Assembly (NCBI GenBank): GCA_012845835.1
Contig: JABAKD010000005.1
Coordinates: 7,675,473-7,739,472 of the forward strand
From: Undaria pinnatifida
Lineage: Eukaryota; Sar; Phaeophyceae; Laminariales; Alariaceae
Reading direction: 5' to 3'
DNA length: 64,000 bases
The notes beneath the pieces are model-generated. The model made no database searches. It was not told the DNA's origin and saw only the letters and a program-made list of their open reading frames with translations. Within the stretch, counting starts at the first letter, position 1. Every line of letters starts with the position of its first letter. Below are positions 41,301 through 53,300 of the stretch, one piece after another. Made by a program: the position numbers and the translations under genes.

Positions 41301-44300
41301 CAGTGCTAAGTCGACAGTGTCTGAGCTCTCGCCGGCGTGTCTTCCAAGCGAGTGACAAGGTTCCGCCGCTTCGGGAACCGAAAGCGGCGTAGTCTGATTT
41401 TTTTTGGCACGAAAAAAAAGGAGTTGTTCCACGTTCCGGTAAAAAGTCACAACATATGATGCCTATCATGACTGCTGGGAGCTCGTGTAGATAGGTAGAC
41501 CCTCATCGGTGTGCAGGGAACAGCACAGAGAAGGTTGGGCAAGCAGAGCAGCGGTACTTGATAGGCCAGTGATCAAGCGACAGGCCGGCTCTTGTGCTAA
41601 TATCTAGTGGGATTTCGTGAAGTTCCTGGTGTGTACCGTACACTAAGGTTAGATGTGAAGGCTGAATCGAAAAAAATGAGCTCTCGTCTGCGTGCCTTCC
41701 CAGCAAATATGTCAGACGAGATGCCATGCAAGTCAAAACGTACCCTGCAAAGGATGTAGCGCCGAATTTTCCACTCGAAAACCCAGTAGTTTGGCGTCAG
41801 TCAAAGGAAAATGAAGGCCAACTTGCTGTCTGCCCAGGGGTAACGGTGCTATCTCCTGACACTCTCGCCTTCCCAGGAAAGAGCACCCGGGCGATACACA
41901 ACGGTTGGCTGTGAGGGCTGAACAGCAAAATCTGTGGCAAAAAACGTACGACGTACCTGAACGTCGTTTTTTGTATGTGGCGTCCCATCAAATTGAAGCC
42001 GGGCGTCTCAATGCAACGTTAAGAATCCTCGTTATACAAACACTGCCAGGGGATAGATAGACCATCATGTTCCATCCTCTGTTTTTTTTCCTTCATAAAA
42101 GTCAGTTTTTGAGTGAGGACACTTCAAAACAGGAGCCTCACAGTTTTAGAGTTTTCACGCGCCAGGAGGCTTTTTTCAATGTCTCGCTGGTCGAGTCCGG
42201 CCGGGGTTAAGGAGGTGCTCGGAACCTCACGGATCGGACCGGACCGGGTCGGGAGAGTTTCCAAACCTCACGGGTTGCGTCAGGTCACCCGGACCGCACC
42301 CGTGAACATTACGTTGTACAGGTATACCCCTATCGAGGCGAGCATCTGTTGCCTACCTGGCGCTCTCTTGCGTGTATCCTCGGAGGGCGGTGCTCAGGTT
42401 CGTCATGGACTTCTCCACTCCTCCGTCATACTGGGCCTGCAAAGTCAACGCGTTTTGAGAAGAGAAAAAAACAGTAGAGAGCAAAGGCAGGGGGGGGCGG
42501 GGGGGGGGGGGGGGTATGATAAAAGTATTTCAATACAAGGGCAAAGGCAGGGAGATGCGGGTAAAAATGGCGCGTGTATGCCTGCAGGGGAAATCCTTCC
42601 TTCGTGCTGTATTCCGTTACTTTCCAACGTCGGATGGGCAACAGAGTCTCAGCTCTATCAACACCATGCCACACCTTCGCGGGATGTTTACAGAAATCAA
42701 GGCATTTTTCGTTACAAAAATGAAGGCACGCATCGGGGTGGAGGAAGGACGACACCTCCTTTTGGCACGGCCGTCTAGAAGACTGCTGGGGAACAAAAGC
42801 CCCTACGAGTTAAGCTGCAAGATAAATTGATAATTGAAGAAGGAACCACAAACATTACACGCGGCTCGCCGTGAGGTGCTTGGCTAAGTAGTTGCTGGCT
42901 TCACAGCACTGCGCCTTTATGGGATACTTACAGCACAACGTTCACATCATGTTCACCTTGATGTACTTGGCCAGGTACTCGCTCGCTTGCGCCCGATGCT
43001 TGTCGGAGATAGCTGGCGACGTGCTGATGTTGTGGGTCACCGTTAGACGCTGAGGCAAGGCAGGGTAATCCATATGACCCAGGGACGGGTCGGGGAGGGG
43101 GGAGGGATGGACTCATTTCATGTATGGTCATTGTGGTACGACCACAGACATTCGCATTCGTACAATGCCGGAACGGAGCACCGTTTCCACTCCTGATGGA
43201 GACACCTCCAACATTTGGACCGGGGGGAGGGGGAGGGGAGGCGTACTCATTTGTTGCTTGTCTTGGTCATTTGCCCATTGACCACGCATCCCTTTCGAGA
43301 CGGAGTACCGTTCCTACTCCTAATAGAGACACCTCCAACATGTGGGCGCTCATTACGCGTTTTACATATATTGCATAGAAACGGTTTACTTGTCCTATCC
43401 CCGTCCTGTTTCGCCGTCTGCGGCCATCATCTATCTCCTAGGATAGGGATCGTTTTCTCTCCACTCCCCAGTCTACCATTTGGATCGGGGGCGGGGGGAG
43501 CGAACAGGGCCAGTTCCGTACTTATGAGGTTGGACCAACATAAACTATTTCGATTGTGTAGGCACCCCCGTTCCTTCTGATCTTATGGGTGGCCGTTACG
43601 CGCTGAGGAGCGGACAGGATAACCCGTAGGCGGTAATGACACCGAGGGGTCCCCGCTGGCCGGACGTTTTTTTCGACAAAAAGTAAACGTGCCGCCCCTA
43701 TTATAGTATACGTCCGAACCAACCTGCTGGGAGAAGAACGGTCGATTCCTGTCAGTGATGGCCGGTCCGTCTTCTTCGTTCGATAACTCCTGCGCATGTG
43801 TCGGACACAAGGGACAATCATTGGAAGGCGTTATTAATAGTACTCAGGAAAAGGGGGTGTGGTTTAATCGTCGAAAAGGGGGAAGGGGAAAAGGGGGGTG
43901 ATAGGTTCATATATATGCGCTTCTTCTTATAAGTTGATGTGGTGCTTACAAAATCTTGCATTGCTCGATAAATCCTTTGGACGTGTCGGACGAAGAGCCA
44001 ATCATTAGAAGGTATCATTACGCAGGGGGCGATAGGTTGAGACACGTTTATTCTCATAAATCCATGCAGTGCCCGTAAATCGATCGACGTCCGTGTTATC
44101 AAACGACATGCTTCCCTTGTGTTGAAACATACCAAATAATAGAAAGGCATTCGTAGCCAGGTAAAGCGGGTGGGGGAACGGGAGGGGGGGGGTGGCATAT
44201 TCGTTTGTTGCTTGCCTTGAGTCATTTGACCAAAGTTGAGCATCGACCACTCATCCGGGTGAACTGACAGCTGACCTATGTAAAAGTAACAAACAAAAAC

Positions 44301-47300
44301 GAAAAGAAACCAAGATGCAATAGTAGTATTCTAACACGTTTTTTCATCATAGTATTACTTTTTTCTTTCCTCGGATGGGGGAAAAAATAAAGGCTAAGCT
44401 CACACCACTTTCCATGTATTTTTCACGCATGTTGTGTGTCAATTTAACTCAATTGATCTTTTCTTTTTCGTTCGTCAGGGATGACCGTAACATGAAAAAA
44501 AAAACAGCTTTCGTCGCGCGCCGTGAGATAAACCTGTCCCTCCCCCCCCCCTGGCCTTTGTAACACCGCAAACATGACCTCACCCTGATTCCAAGCAGTT
44601 GTGCCTCAATACCGTTGGTGGGGACTGGGGACACGAGCCACGGTAGAGGAGAACTGGCTCTGATTTTTTTGCCTTCGACTGATTCCACGATAGCCCCTCC
44701 CCACCCCCCAAACCATGCATTTTTTTTTTGCGAACATTTGATGCCTGCTCGACGTGAGGAAGGATGCTATCAAAATATATACTCCGGATTATATCCATAC
44801 TTTTTTCTTGTTTGCAAAGGGCTATCGAACGAAAAAAAAAGTGTTGCCACTGTCCTTTCTAACACAAAAAAGTGGTTTTGAAAAAAGATGAAAAGTACAA
44901 CCCCGATCAACAACTCTCATGGTCTAGGCATACAAAAAGCCGTACCTGGTACGTAGGGCAAGAGAGGAACGACATTAGGACGATTTGGGGTTAACGAATC
45001 CCGTCATTTTCAGATGTTTTTCTTTTTTCGCCCAAAAATGCTACCCGTACAGTATCACCGTCGCAATGCGTCTGGGGGTTCTAAATTTGGTTGCGCTGGC
45101 TGCACCATCATGTAGCCCAGTGATGATGGTGGATATTTTATCCAAGAGTGGAGCCTCCAGCCATGTCAAATCGACAACCAGCCAAGACGCTTTTTGGCGA
45201 AAACAGTTTCTGAATGACGGGGGGGGCTCCTTGACCCAAAATCGTCAGAAATGCGCCATTTTTTTTTGCTTGATTCTTGTTTGGTCTGTATACGAGGCCA
45301 CGGGATGTTTCGTCCGGCAGCAGTTTTGATTTTTTGTTCTCTTAGGGTCAGCGTTTGGGAGATGTCGTAAGCTCCCAAATTGAGGGGTAGTATTAAGAAA
45401 AAAAGTGGAGCACCTCTATCGTAGCGCGCGTCCATGCCGTGTCAACCAACGCAGGAGGCATGCAAGGCATGGCAGGGGGGGAGCGCCTGATCGTTTCTGA
45501 CGCTCCCGTGCTACCATACCCATACAGTGGTGTGTGCCCATCTTAAGACCATCCGATTTTTAAGATCACGGCAAAGATAAGACAAGGCAAATCGGCTTGT
45601 CACGACGAAAGAAACAACTTCTTGAAATTTGTGTGGGATGATTTTTACAGTAATAAAAGCTAAAACCGCAGTAGAGATAAAAATACCACCTGAATTGGCT
45701 TGCCACGGGGTGGCCTAAAACTGGGTACATCACTGTACCCAGACCGCGGGAAAAAACGAAAACGTTTACCCCGAGGAACACCCCCATGGCCTAGCATAGC
45801 ATGCCTAGCATAGCATGCCTAGCAGAGCATACAGCGATATAAAAAGCATTTCAAGGCGCAACTGGTTTTCCAGCGATGTTGGCCGGTGTCAGCCATTGGT
45901 TGAGGAGTCCCGTCAGTCACTAATATTTCGGCCAATGAAACGCTCCTATTTCGGGAATGTTCTGAGGAATGTTCTGAGCGATCAACGCTGAAATTAACAC
46001 CGCACGTTGTCGGACGGCAAGCGAAGTAGTAGTCAAAACATATCGCCGGACCTCATTACCAGGTAAACGAAGCATACAGCAGCAGCAGCAAAAAAAATAG
46101 AAGTAGCCCATACTTATCATTGGAACTCCTGTGTTCCCCCTTTTCGGCTTGAGACGCCCACGGGATACCAAGCCAATCCCATCCCGAAGGGGAACCTCGT
46201 AATACTATACAATATTATTAACACTATAACACTATAAAATACAATATAATACTAAATAATTTTCATTTTTTATAATACATATATATAATACTACAGTATC
46301 TAATACTATACTTCGGAGTAGAATACCATAAAACTGTAATATGGTCCCCTCTCGTGGTACGCGGGGCAATCTCTCGTCGCGCTCACCGAAGGGGAAAAAT
46401 CCCGCCGCCCGTTGACATCCTTCCTTCCTTTTCTCCGCATGGGACCGTCTCCCCCAGTAACGCTCCCGCTTCGGGCTGCCTTCTCCCCGCCAAGAGGCTG
46501 GGGGGTAGCTGCTTTCGTGTCAGGTCGAACAGACGCGGCAAATAAAGAGAGAAACGAAGAGAGAGAGAGAGGGGAGCGTTCTTGGCGTTTAGAATAACAC
46601 AACGTTGAAACGGGCGATGTGGTCAACTGTATCGAATACGCCGGCGAGAGGGCCAGGAGAGGCGGCTGCCATGTCGGGCCGAACTGACGGGGTATAGCAG
46701 GGAGAGGGGGAGCGACGCGTGCTACGATAGAGGTGCACCACTTTTTTTTTTAATACTACCCCTCAATTTGGGAGCTTAAGACCTCTCCTAAAAACTGATT
46801 TGGAGAAAAATAAAACTGCTGCTACCGGATGAAAAATACCATGGCGTAGGTACACGACGAGGATCACGCCAAAACGTAACCAATTTCCGACGATTTTCGA
46901 GTTGAGGAGCCCCGTAATTGATAAACCTTTTCAGACGAAAAGTGATACCTCCATCGTAGCCCGCGTCTAGTGAGCGGGGAGGTTTTAACGTTCGCGCAAT
47001 ACTAAATATAGATTAACGGCGGAGTCTAGTGCATTATTTGTTGTACTTGCGTCTTCCGGTGGGTGGGCAGGGATGAATCTTCATATCAGCACACTTCCAC
47101 GCATGTGTGTCGCGTGTCAGTTTAACCCGAGTGTCGAAACAACGGTTCGTGCGTGGTAACGGAAGCGCAACGGTAGAGAGAAAGACGGTGCGGCAATGTT
47201 CGCGTTTAGCCCGGTTTAGGATAGCACGACGTTGAAAAACGGACGGACGATAGAGTCGACTATATGGAAACATGCTGTGCTAGAGAGGGGTACGAACTGA

Positions 47301-50300
47301 ACTCATGCCACAGCAGCAGGGGTGTACTGCTGTTTTGCCGATTGGCTCCAAGCTTGAGCGGCAATACACCTCAATCAAATTACAAACAAAAAAAAAAGCG
47401 CGTCGATGAGCTTAACCCACGAGCCAACTGCGTCGAATGTACGAGATAGTAGCAAGAACAACAGCAGAAGGGTACCATTAGTGGTAGGTGGGTTGGGCGC
47501 CACCTGACGCAGCAGGAGGCATAAGAGAGGCGTTTTAGTTTTGAGGGGGGCGGGACAGGTATGGAAAATAGGTAGAGGGCGAGGTGGTTTTCTGTGGACA
47601 ATGGTACCAACCGTCGATCGAAAATACTTTTTTATTCTTAGGCGTAGGAGAGGCGACTGGGTTTGTTTGGGGAGAACAGGCACGGCATATTGGAGAGAGA
47701 TAGTGAGGCGTTGTTATTCGCGTTCATCCTGGTTTAGGATATATAACCGCGACGCTGAGATAGACGATGAGGTCAACTGTATCGAACACGCTGTTGCATC
47801 CTCAGGCGTGGGAGAGGCGGCTGGGTGTAGAGAGCACGGTACAAAGAGAGAGAGGACAGAACGTTCTTCACGTACAACAATGTCGGCGGTGGGATCTGGC
47901 TCACATCCCGTCCTATGTCGTCGTGAAGTCTTAGGGCTGGTCTCTGTTGAAACGTCTCCCGCGGACCCGCGCGATCTTCTCGGAGAAGCCGATCCCGACA
48001 CCGAACCCCCAAGGTTTGATCCGGATTCTCTCGTCGGGGTAGGCGGCCTAGAGTCTGGCGGTAGGGGGGAATGCGTGTCCTTCGGCTCTTTGAGCAGCCA
48101 GTTTCCCTTGAGAATCGCGAAAGGAGAACAAAAATAGCGGGGGCGGCGGGGGGGGAGAGGGAGCTACTCATGTCATGGGAGCGGGGGCGGGGCGTGTACT
48201 CATGTCATGGGGGGAGAGAGGGGGTACTCAGTTTCTGCTTGACCTGTTAATTTTGACCATTGACCACGCATCACATTGGAGATGGAGCAACGTGGTCTAA
48301 AGTAGGGAATGCGCATCCTTCGAGCTATTTGAGCAGCCAGGTGCCCTTAAGACTCTGCGAAAGGAAAACGTAAAGAGGGGAGGGAGGCGTTACTCATGTC
48401 GTGCATAGCCGCAGTCTTAAGACCGCAGACCCTCGCAATCCTACAAGGCCGGGACGAAGCACGTCGGGTTTTCGCCGATCAAGCAGACATCGCGTACACC
48501 AAGCGCGAAGCAGCGCCGTGAGGTGTTCGGCGAGTCGCATGAAGGCTGAGCTACGTCCTGCTAAGAACCGCTTGTGACGCGGACAGTTCGGCTACTTGTG
48601 CGTACCAGCTTACACATGGATGACAGCTTCAAATGCCCATTTTTCCTGGTTTGGCCACTTCCAGACACAGCAATGGGGGTGACGTGTAACTGCCTCATGG
48701 GTGGGTGGTTTACCCTGTTCACCCTACGTGATATCACGCCCCCTTCCGCAGAGATAAGGCTCCGCACCCCGCACAATATGATCTATACAGTAACTCGACC
48801 GCCATCTCGGTTTCCGCCACAAACCAAAAACGAGAATAAAACAGGCGGCACCCTGAGTGTCTAGCTCAAGCAATGAGAGGCGTGTTTTACAGCATCGTTG
48901 CCAGCCGACGCCAACCCAGGGTACGCAGCAGCAATAGCAGCAGCGTGAGGAGGGGGAGGGGTTATCAGGCTTAGTTAGATACCTGTGACCACGGCTTGTC
49001 CAGAATATATAGAAAGTAAACGTGATATTAAACAAAACGTGGTGATTTTTTTGCCGCACCTGAGGCGTCTTGGTCGCCAAGAAGTCGGTGGACGCCAAAT
49101 CCCAGGATTCCGGAGACAAGATAACCTTCCATTAGCGCCACATTTATCCCAGCACGAGAACGTCGATAACGGGGGGGGGGGAGGTAGCAGTAAGGTTAGC
49201 TCAGCAGGGGACGCATGCGTCGTCTGGAGGAGGAGGGGATGTGTGTCACGACAAGAATACCGTGGAGCACCCGATTTAAGAGCCACTCGGAACACATCAG
49301 TTCTGACGAGACGAGGCAAGTGTGCGAAGCGAATTTTTCAACCTCTCTTATGCCCATGCTTCACTTAAACCGATGTCCGTCAACCGTAGCCCCCGTTGCA
49401 TGAGCTTCGTGTGCGACGTTTATCGTCCTTCATGGATACAAGCCAACAAAATCATTTCGACTGTCGTAACAGGCCACGGCAGGTCAACGCGACAGCCGGT
49501 CGATTGACCTCGGCTTGCATTCATGGTGCTCGCATGCTCGCAATTATTTCGGCATAAATATATCTGTGTTGCTATATAATAAAGTGGCATAATTGTGGGT
49601 TTTCTTCATAAGAGTACCATATGTGAACCTTTCTGAGAGCACAACCAGCAATACAGGCATGAATGGGCGTAAATGATGAAAGCATAAAAGCATAATGGGA
49701 AAAAGATACAAATTTAAAAGACAAAAAAAACAAAATTGATAGCAAGCTTAGATTGACCTCCACGTGAACACGAAAGCTAGAGAGAGTCACAAGCACAACA
49801 CAACATACAATTCTGTCTTGCTTAACTAAAAACACGCACCTCTCCCTGCTTCGCTTCAGGTTCTGCCGATCCTATTTGGCGAAGGGGATCCCCGGCCACC
49901 AAGTACTCCCACCGATCTTCTCCTCCCACCAAGTACCCGTACATGTTCCCGCTGAAGTAATAGTTGTGGGGTTGGCGTTAAAAAACAGGCATCAGGGGTT
50001 AGGGTTAGCGTTAGCGATGAGGGCATGTTGCCGCTGAAACCATATGTTTGTGGGGTTGGCGTTAGAAATCAGGGGTCGAGGATTAGGGTTGACGTTAGAG
50101 ATGAGGGCATGTCGCCGCTGAAATTATATCGTTGTGGGAATGGCGTAAGCATCAGGGGTCCGGGGCTAGGGTTGTCGTTAGGGACAAGGGCAGCTGAAAT
50201 TACATTTTGTGGGGTTGGCGTTAGGTATAAGGTATCAGGGGTTAGGATTGGCCTTAGGGATAAGGGAAGGGCACGTTGCCGCTGAAATGGTATTTTTGTG

Positions 50301-53300
50301 GGGTTGGCGTTGAGAATCACGAGTCAGGGATTAGGGTTGGCGTTACGATAAGGAAAGCTGAAATCAAGTTCTGTGGGGTTGCAATTTGGCATCAGGGGTT
50401 GGGGTTGGCGTTAGGGATAAGGGCATGTTGCCGCTGAAATGATGTTTTTGTGAGCTTGGGGTTAGGAATCAGGGGTTAGAGGTTAGGGTTCGCATTATAG
50501 GCATAAGGACGTGCTGCCGCTGAAATGATACTTTGTGGGGTTGGCGTCAGTAATCAAGGGTCAGGGATTTGGGTGGGTGTTAGGGATAAGGGCAGCTGAC
50601 ATTATATTTTGCGGGGCTGGCGTTAGGAATTAGGCATCAGGGGCCAGGGTGGGTTGGCTTAAGGGAATAAGGGCATGTTGCCGTGGAAATGACAGTGATG
50701 GGGTTGGCACTAGGAATCAGGGGTCAGAGATTAGGGTTGGCGTTATAGAGGTAAGAGCATGTTGCCGCTGATTTTGTTTTGGGGGGTTGGCGTTAGGAAC
50801 CAGGGATCAGGGGTTAGGATTGGCGTTAGGGGTAGGGGCATGTTGCCGCCAAAAATATTGTTTGTGGGGTTGGCGTTAGGAATCAGGGGTCAGGGTTTGG
50901 AACAGGGGTACGGTTTGCGTCAGAGGTCACGGAATGTTGTTGCCGAAATGATATTTGGCCCACCAATGCCTAACTGGGGGACCCCTACAGATGTATATAG
51001 TTGTTGGTGGAGGGTGGCAAAGTTTTTGGAAGTGTAAGTATTTACGGAGGACCATAGTCACAATCAAAACCGACGATGCACCAAAACCTACATATTCCCC
51101 TCATTTTACCAGCCATCTTCGGTCCTGATTACTACTGGTATGTTGCCCCGTAATAGGAGACCGCGGTTCGACCGCTTGAATGGCCGTCCCTCTACACTGA
51201 ACCTGGTACGTTTAGGCAGAAGAGGTCTTGACAAGCCCAGAGATGCTAGGAGACCGCGGTTCGACCGCTTTGACTGACCGCCCCCCCCATTCTAAAACTA
51301 GCTTTAGTTGGGTCGAAAGAGGTCTTGACACGCCCAAATATGCAATCAAGGAGAATAGTAGCAATCAGAACCCACGATGTACACAATAATCTATACATTC
51401 CACTGTGTTTACAAACCATATTTGGTCGTGATTACTATGTTCCAACGTAAATAATTCTTGCTACTAAAACTGCAAGACTTTCATCATCAATTCTCATGCT
51501 CTAGGGAGACGGTGCCTCCGCGGACCTCTCTGCCCGTCGGAAAGGACCCCCAACTCTCAAGGGGCAAGTCGTATGCGCCAGGTGTGCGGCTGCTCTGAGC
51601 CATGCCAGAGCCCGCACCAGAGGCAAGCGCCCAGCAAACAGGCAGTCTCCCGATGCGACCGAGCTCCAAGCTCCAAGCTCAGCTGCTTGCAGCGCACCGA
51701 TATGCTACCGACACACTGACTGACACTACTGTTGTCGTGTAATAACTGATTTGTACAGTTAGTTTGCCGATGCAACCGAGCTCCAAGCTCCGAAGAGCTG
51801 CTTGCAGCGCACCGATGTGCTACTCACACACCGACTGACACTACTGTTGTCGTGTAACAACTGACTTTCTCTGTTGTTTTGCGTAGCAATGTGGCCGTCC
51901 CCAGTACCACCCACCTCCCCATCCCGCAATGAAGACGAAGCGCCACCGCTTCCTCCCCCTTCCCCACGTCGTACTTGCCGCACTCGCTAAGCATCGCCAG
52001 CGCGCACGCCGACGCCTGCATCGCGTTCGCCTGATGATTTTGTGCAACAAAACGCATGATGCAGCACACACCTGGCATGTTACTTGACTCCACACAGCGC
52101 TGGCAAGATCTTCAAGGGCGCGACTACACACAGCGCTATCAAGATCTTAAAAGAGAGGCGACTCGACTAGCTCCCGCGGCGGTAGACATACGGAACGGTT
52201 TCCAGATCGAACGCGCGACCACGTGCCCGCTACGGTACGCAGGGGCAGCACCTCCAAATTCTGAGGCTCGTAACCTGTAAGGAGTTATATTGGAGGCGTG
52301 CTTCCATAGGGGTTAAAAATTTTAGGCTACTTATGGCTAACAATATTTTTCTGGATGACGGGGCTTCTTGATTCAATGTGTTTGGACTGTCATTCTAACT
52401 TTTTCGTCATTATTCGTTGTATACCTAAGCCATGAGGCTTCTCTCGTCGGGATACAGTATCTTTTCGTCGTCGAAGTTAGCGTTTGGGTGGGACAGAGAG
52501 AACAGAGGGGACAAAGAGCACAGAGAGGACAGAGAGGACAGAGAGGACAGAGAGGACAGAGAACGCTCTTCTCTTCAACTGAGGAGCCTCAGAACCAAAA
52601 TGCGGTCATACTCTCTATCGTGGCACATGCGTCGTTCTACCTCACCACCCACGTACCGACTTTGGGACAGAACATTGTAGGCTAAGTTCGATACAAAACC
52701 CCATAGGTTACGTGGGCGTCTCGCGAGCAATGCAAGAACATACTACATCGGACCCGAAGATAAATAGCGTATGCAAACAGGTTCCCCTTTCGGGTTGCGG
52801 TTGGCTTGAAATCCTCGAGGGGGTGTCTTCAGTTGGAAAGGGGGACAAAACTCTTGCATGGACTGAAGAAAAATAACGTTTAGCCACCGCACAAGTAACC
52901 CGGTAAGTAACACCAAAGACAATAGCGTATACAAGATTACCCCTTCGGGATGCGGTTGGCTTGAAATCCCAGGGAGGTGTCACAAGTGAAAAAAAAAAGA
53001 GGGACACAGCTCTTGTAAAAACTGAAGCAAAAACCATTTGTCTACCGCACAAGTAACCCGGCAGGCAACACCGACCAGCCCAAAACGAGTTTTATAGCGT
53101 AGTTTAATAACTTCGCAGTTGAGGTACCCCGTCTGCCAGAAACAAATTAACCCCCCCAAAAGCTACCCTTATAAGGTCTCAGCACGTGTCATCAGAGGGC
53201 AGCGCACGAACGGTAGCGACAAGAGCTCTTCATCGAAAAAGGTGCGGTTTTGTTACTTTGTCCGCGAAGCGTTGACGGGACTTCCTCGTGTGGACAGCAG

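Larger units (their letters stand above)
43790..47875. other. Intron between exons 9 and 10, no exon recognised
   Basis: 4.1 kb with dispersed repeats (two inverted 80-bp copies, a three-copy block at 46.6-47.8 kb) and an AT-rich tract. A minus-strand open frame at 46306-46626 is Ser- and Arg-rich, like the linker, and could be a skipped or extra linker exon; I have no evidence for its splice sites. Confidence 0.5.

Noticed and set aside
46306-46626. Minus-strand Ser/Arg-rich ORF as an extra linker exon
   Set aside because: Composition fits the linker, but I could not find splice sites in phase with exons 9 and 10.
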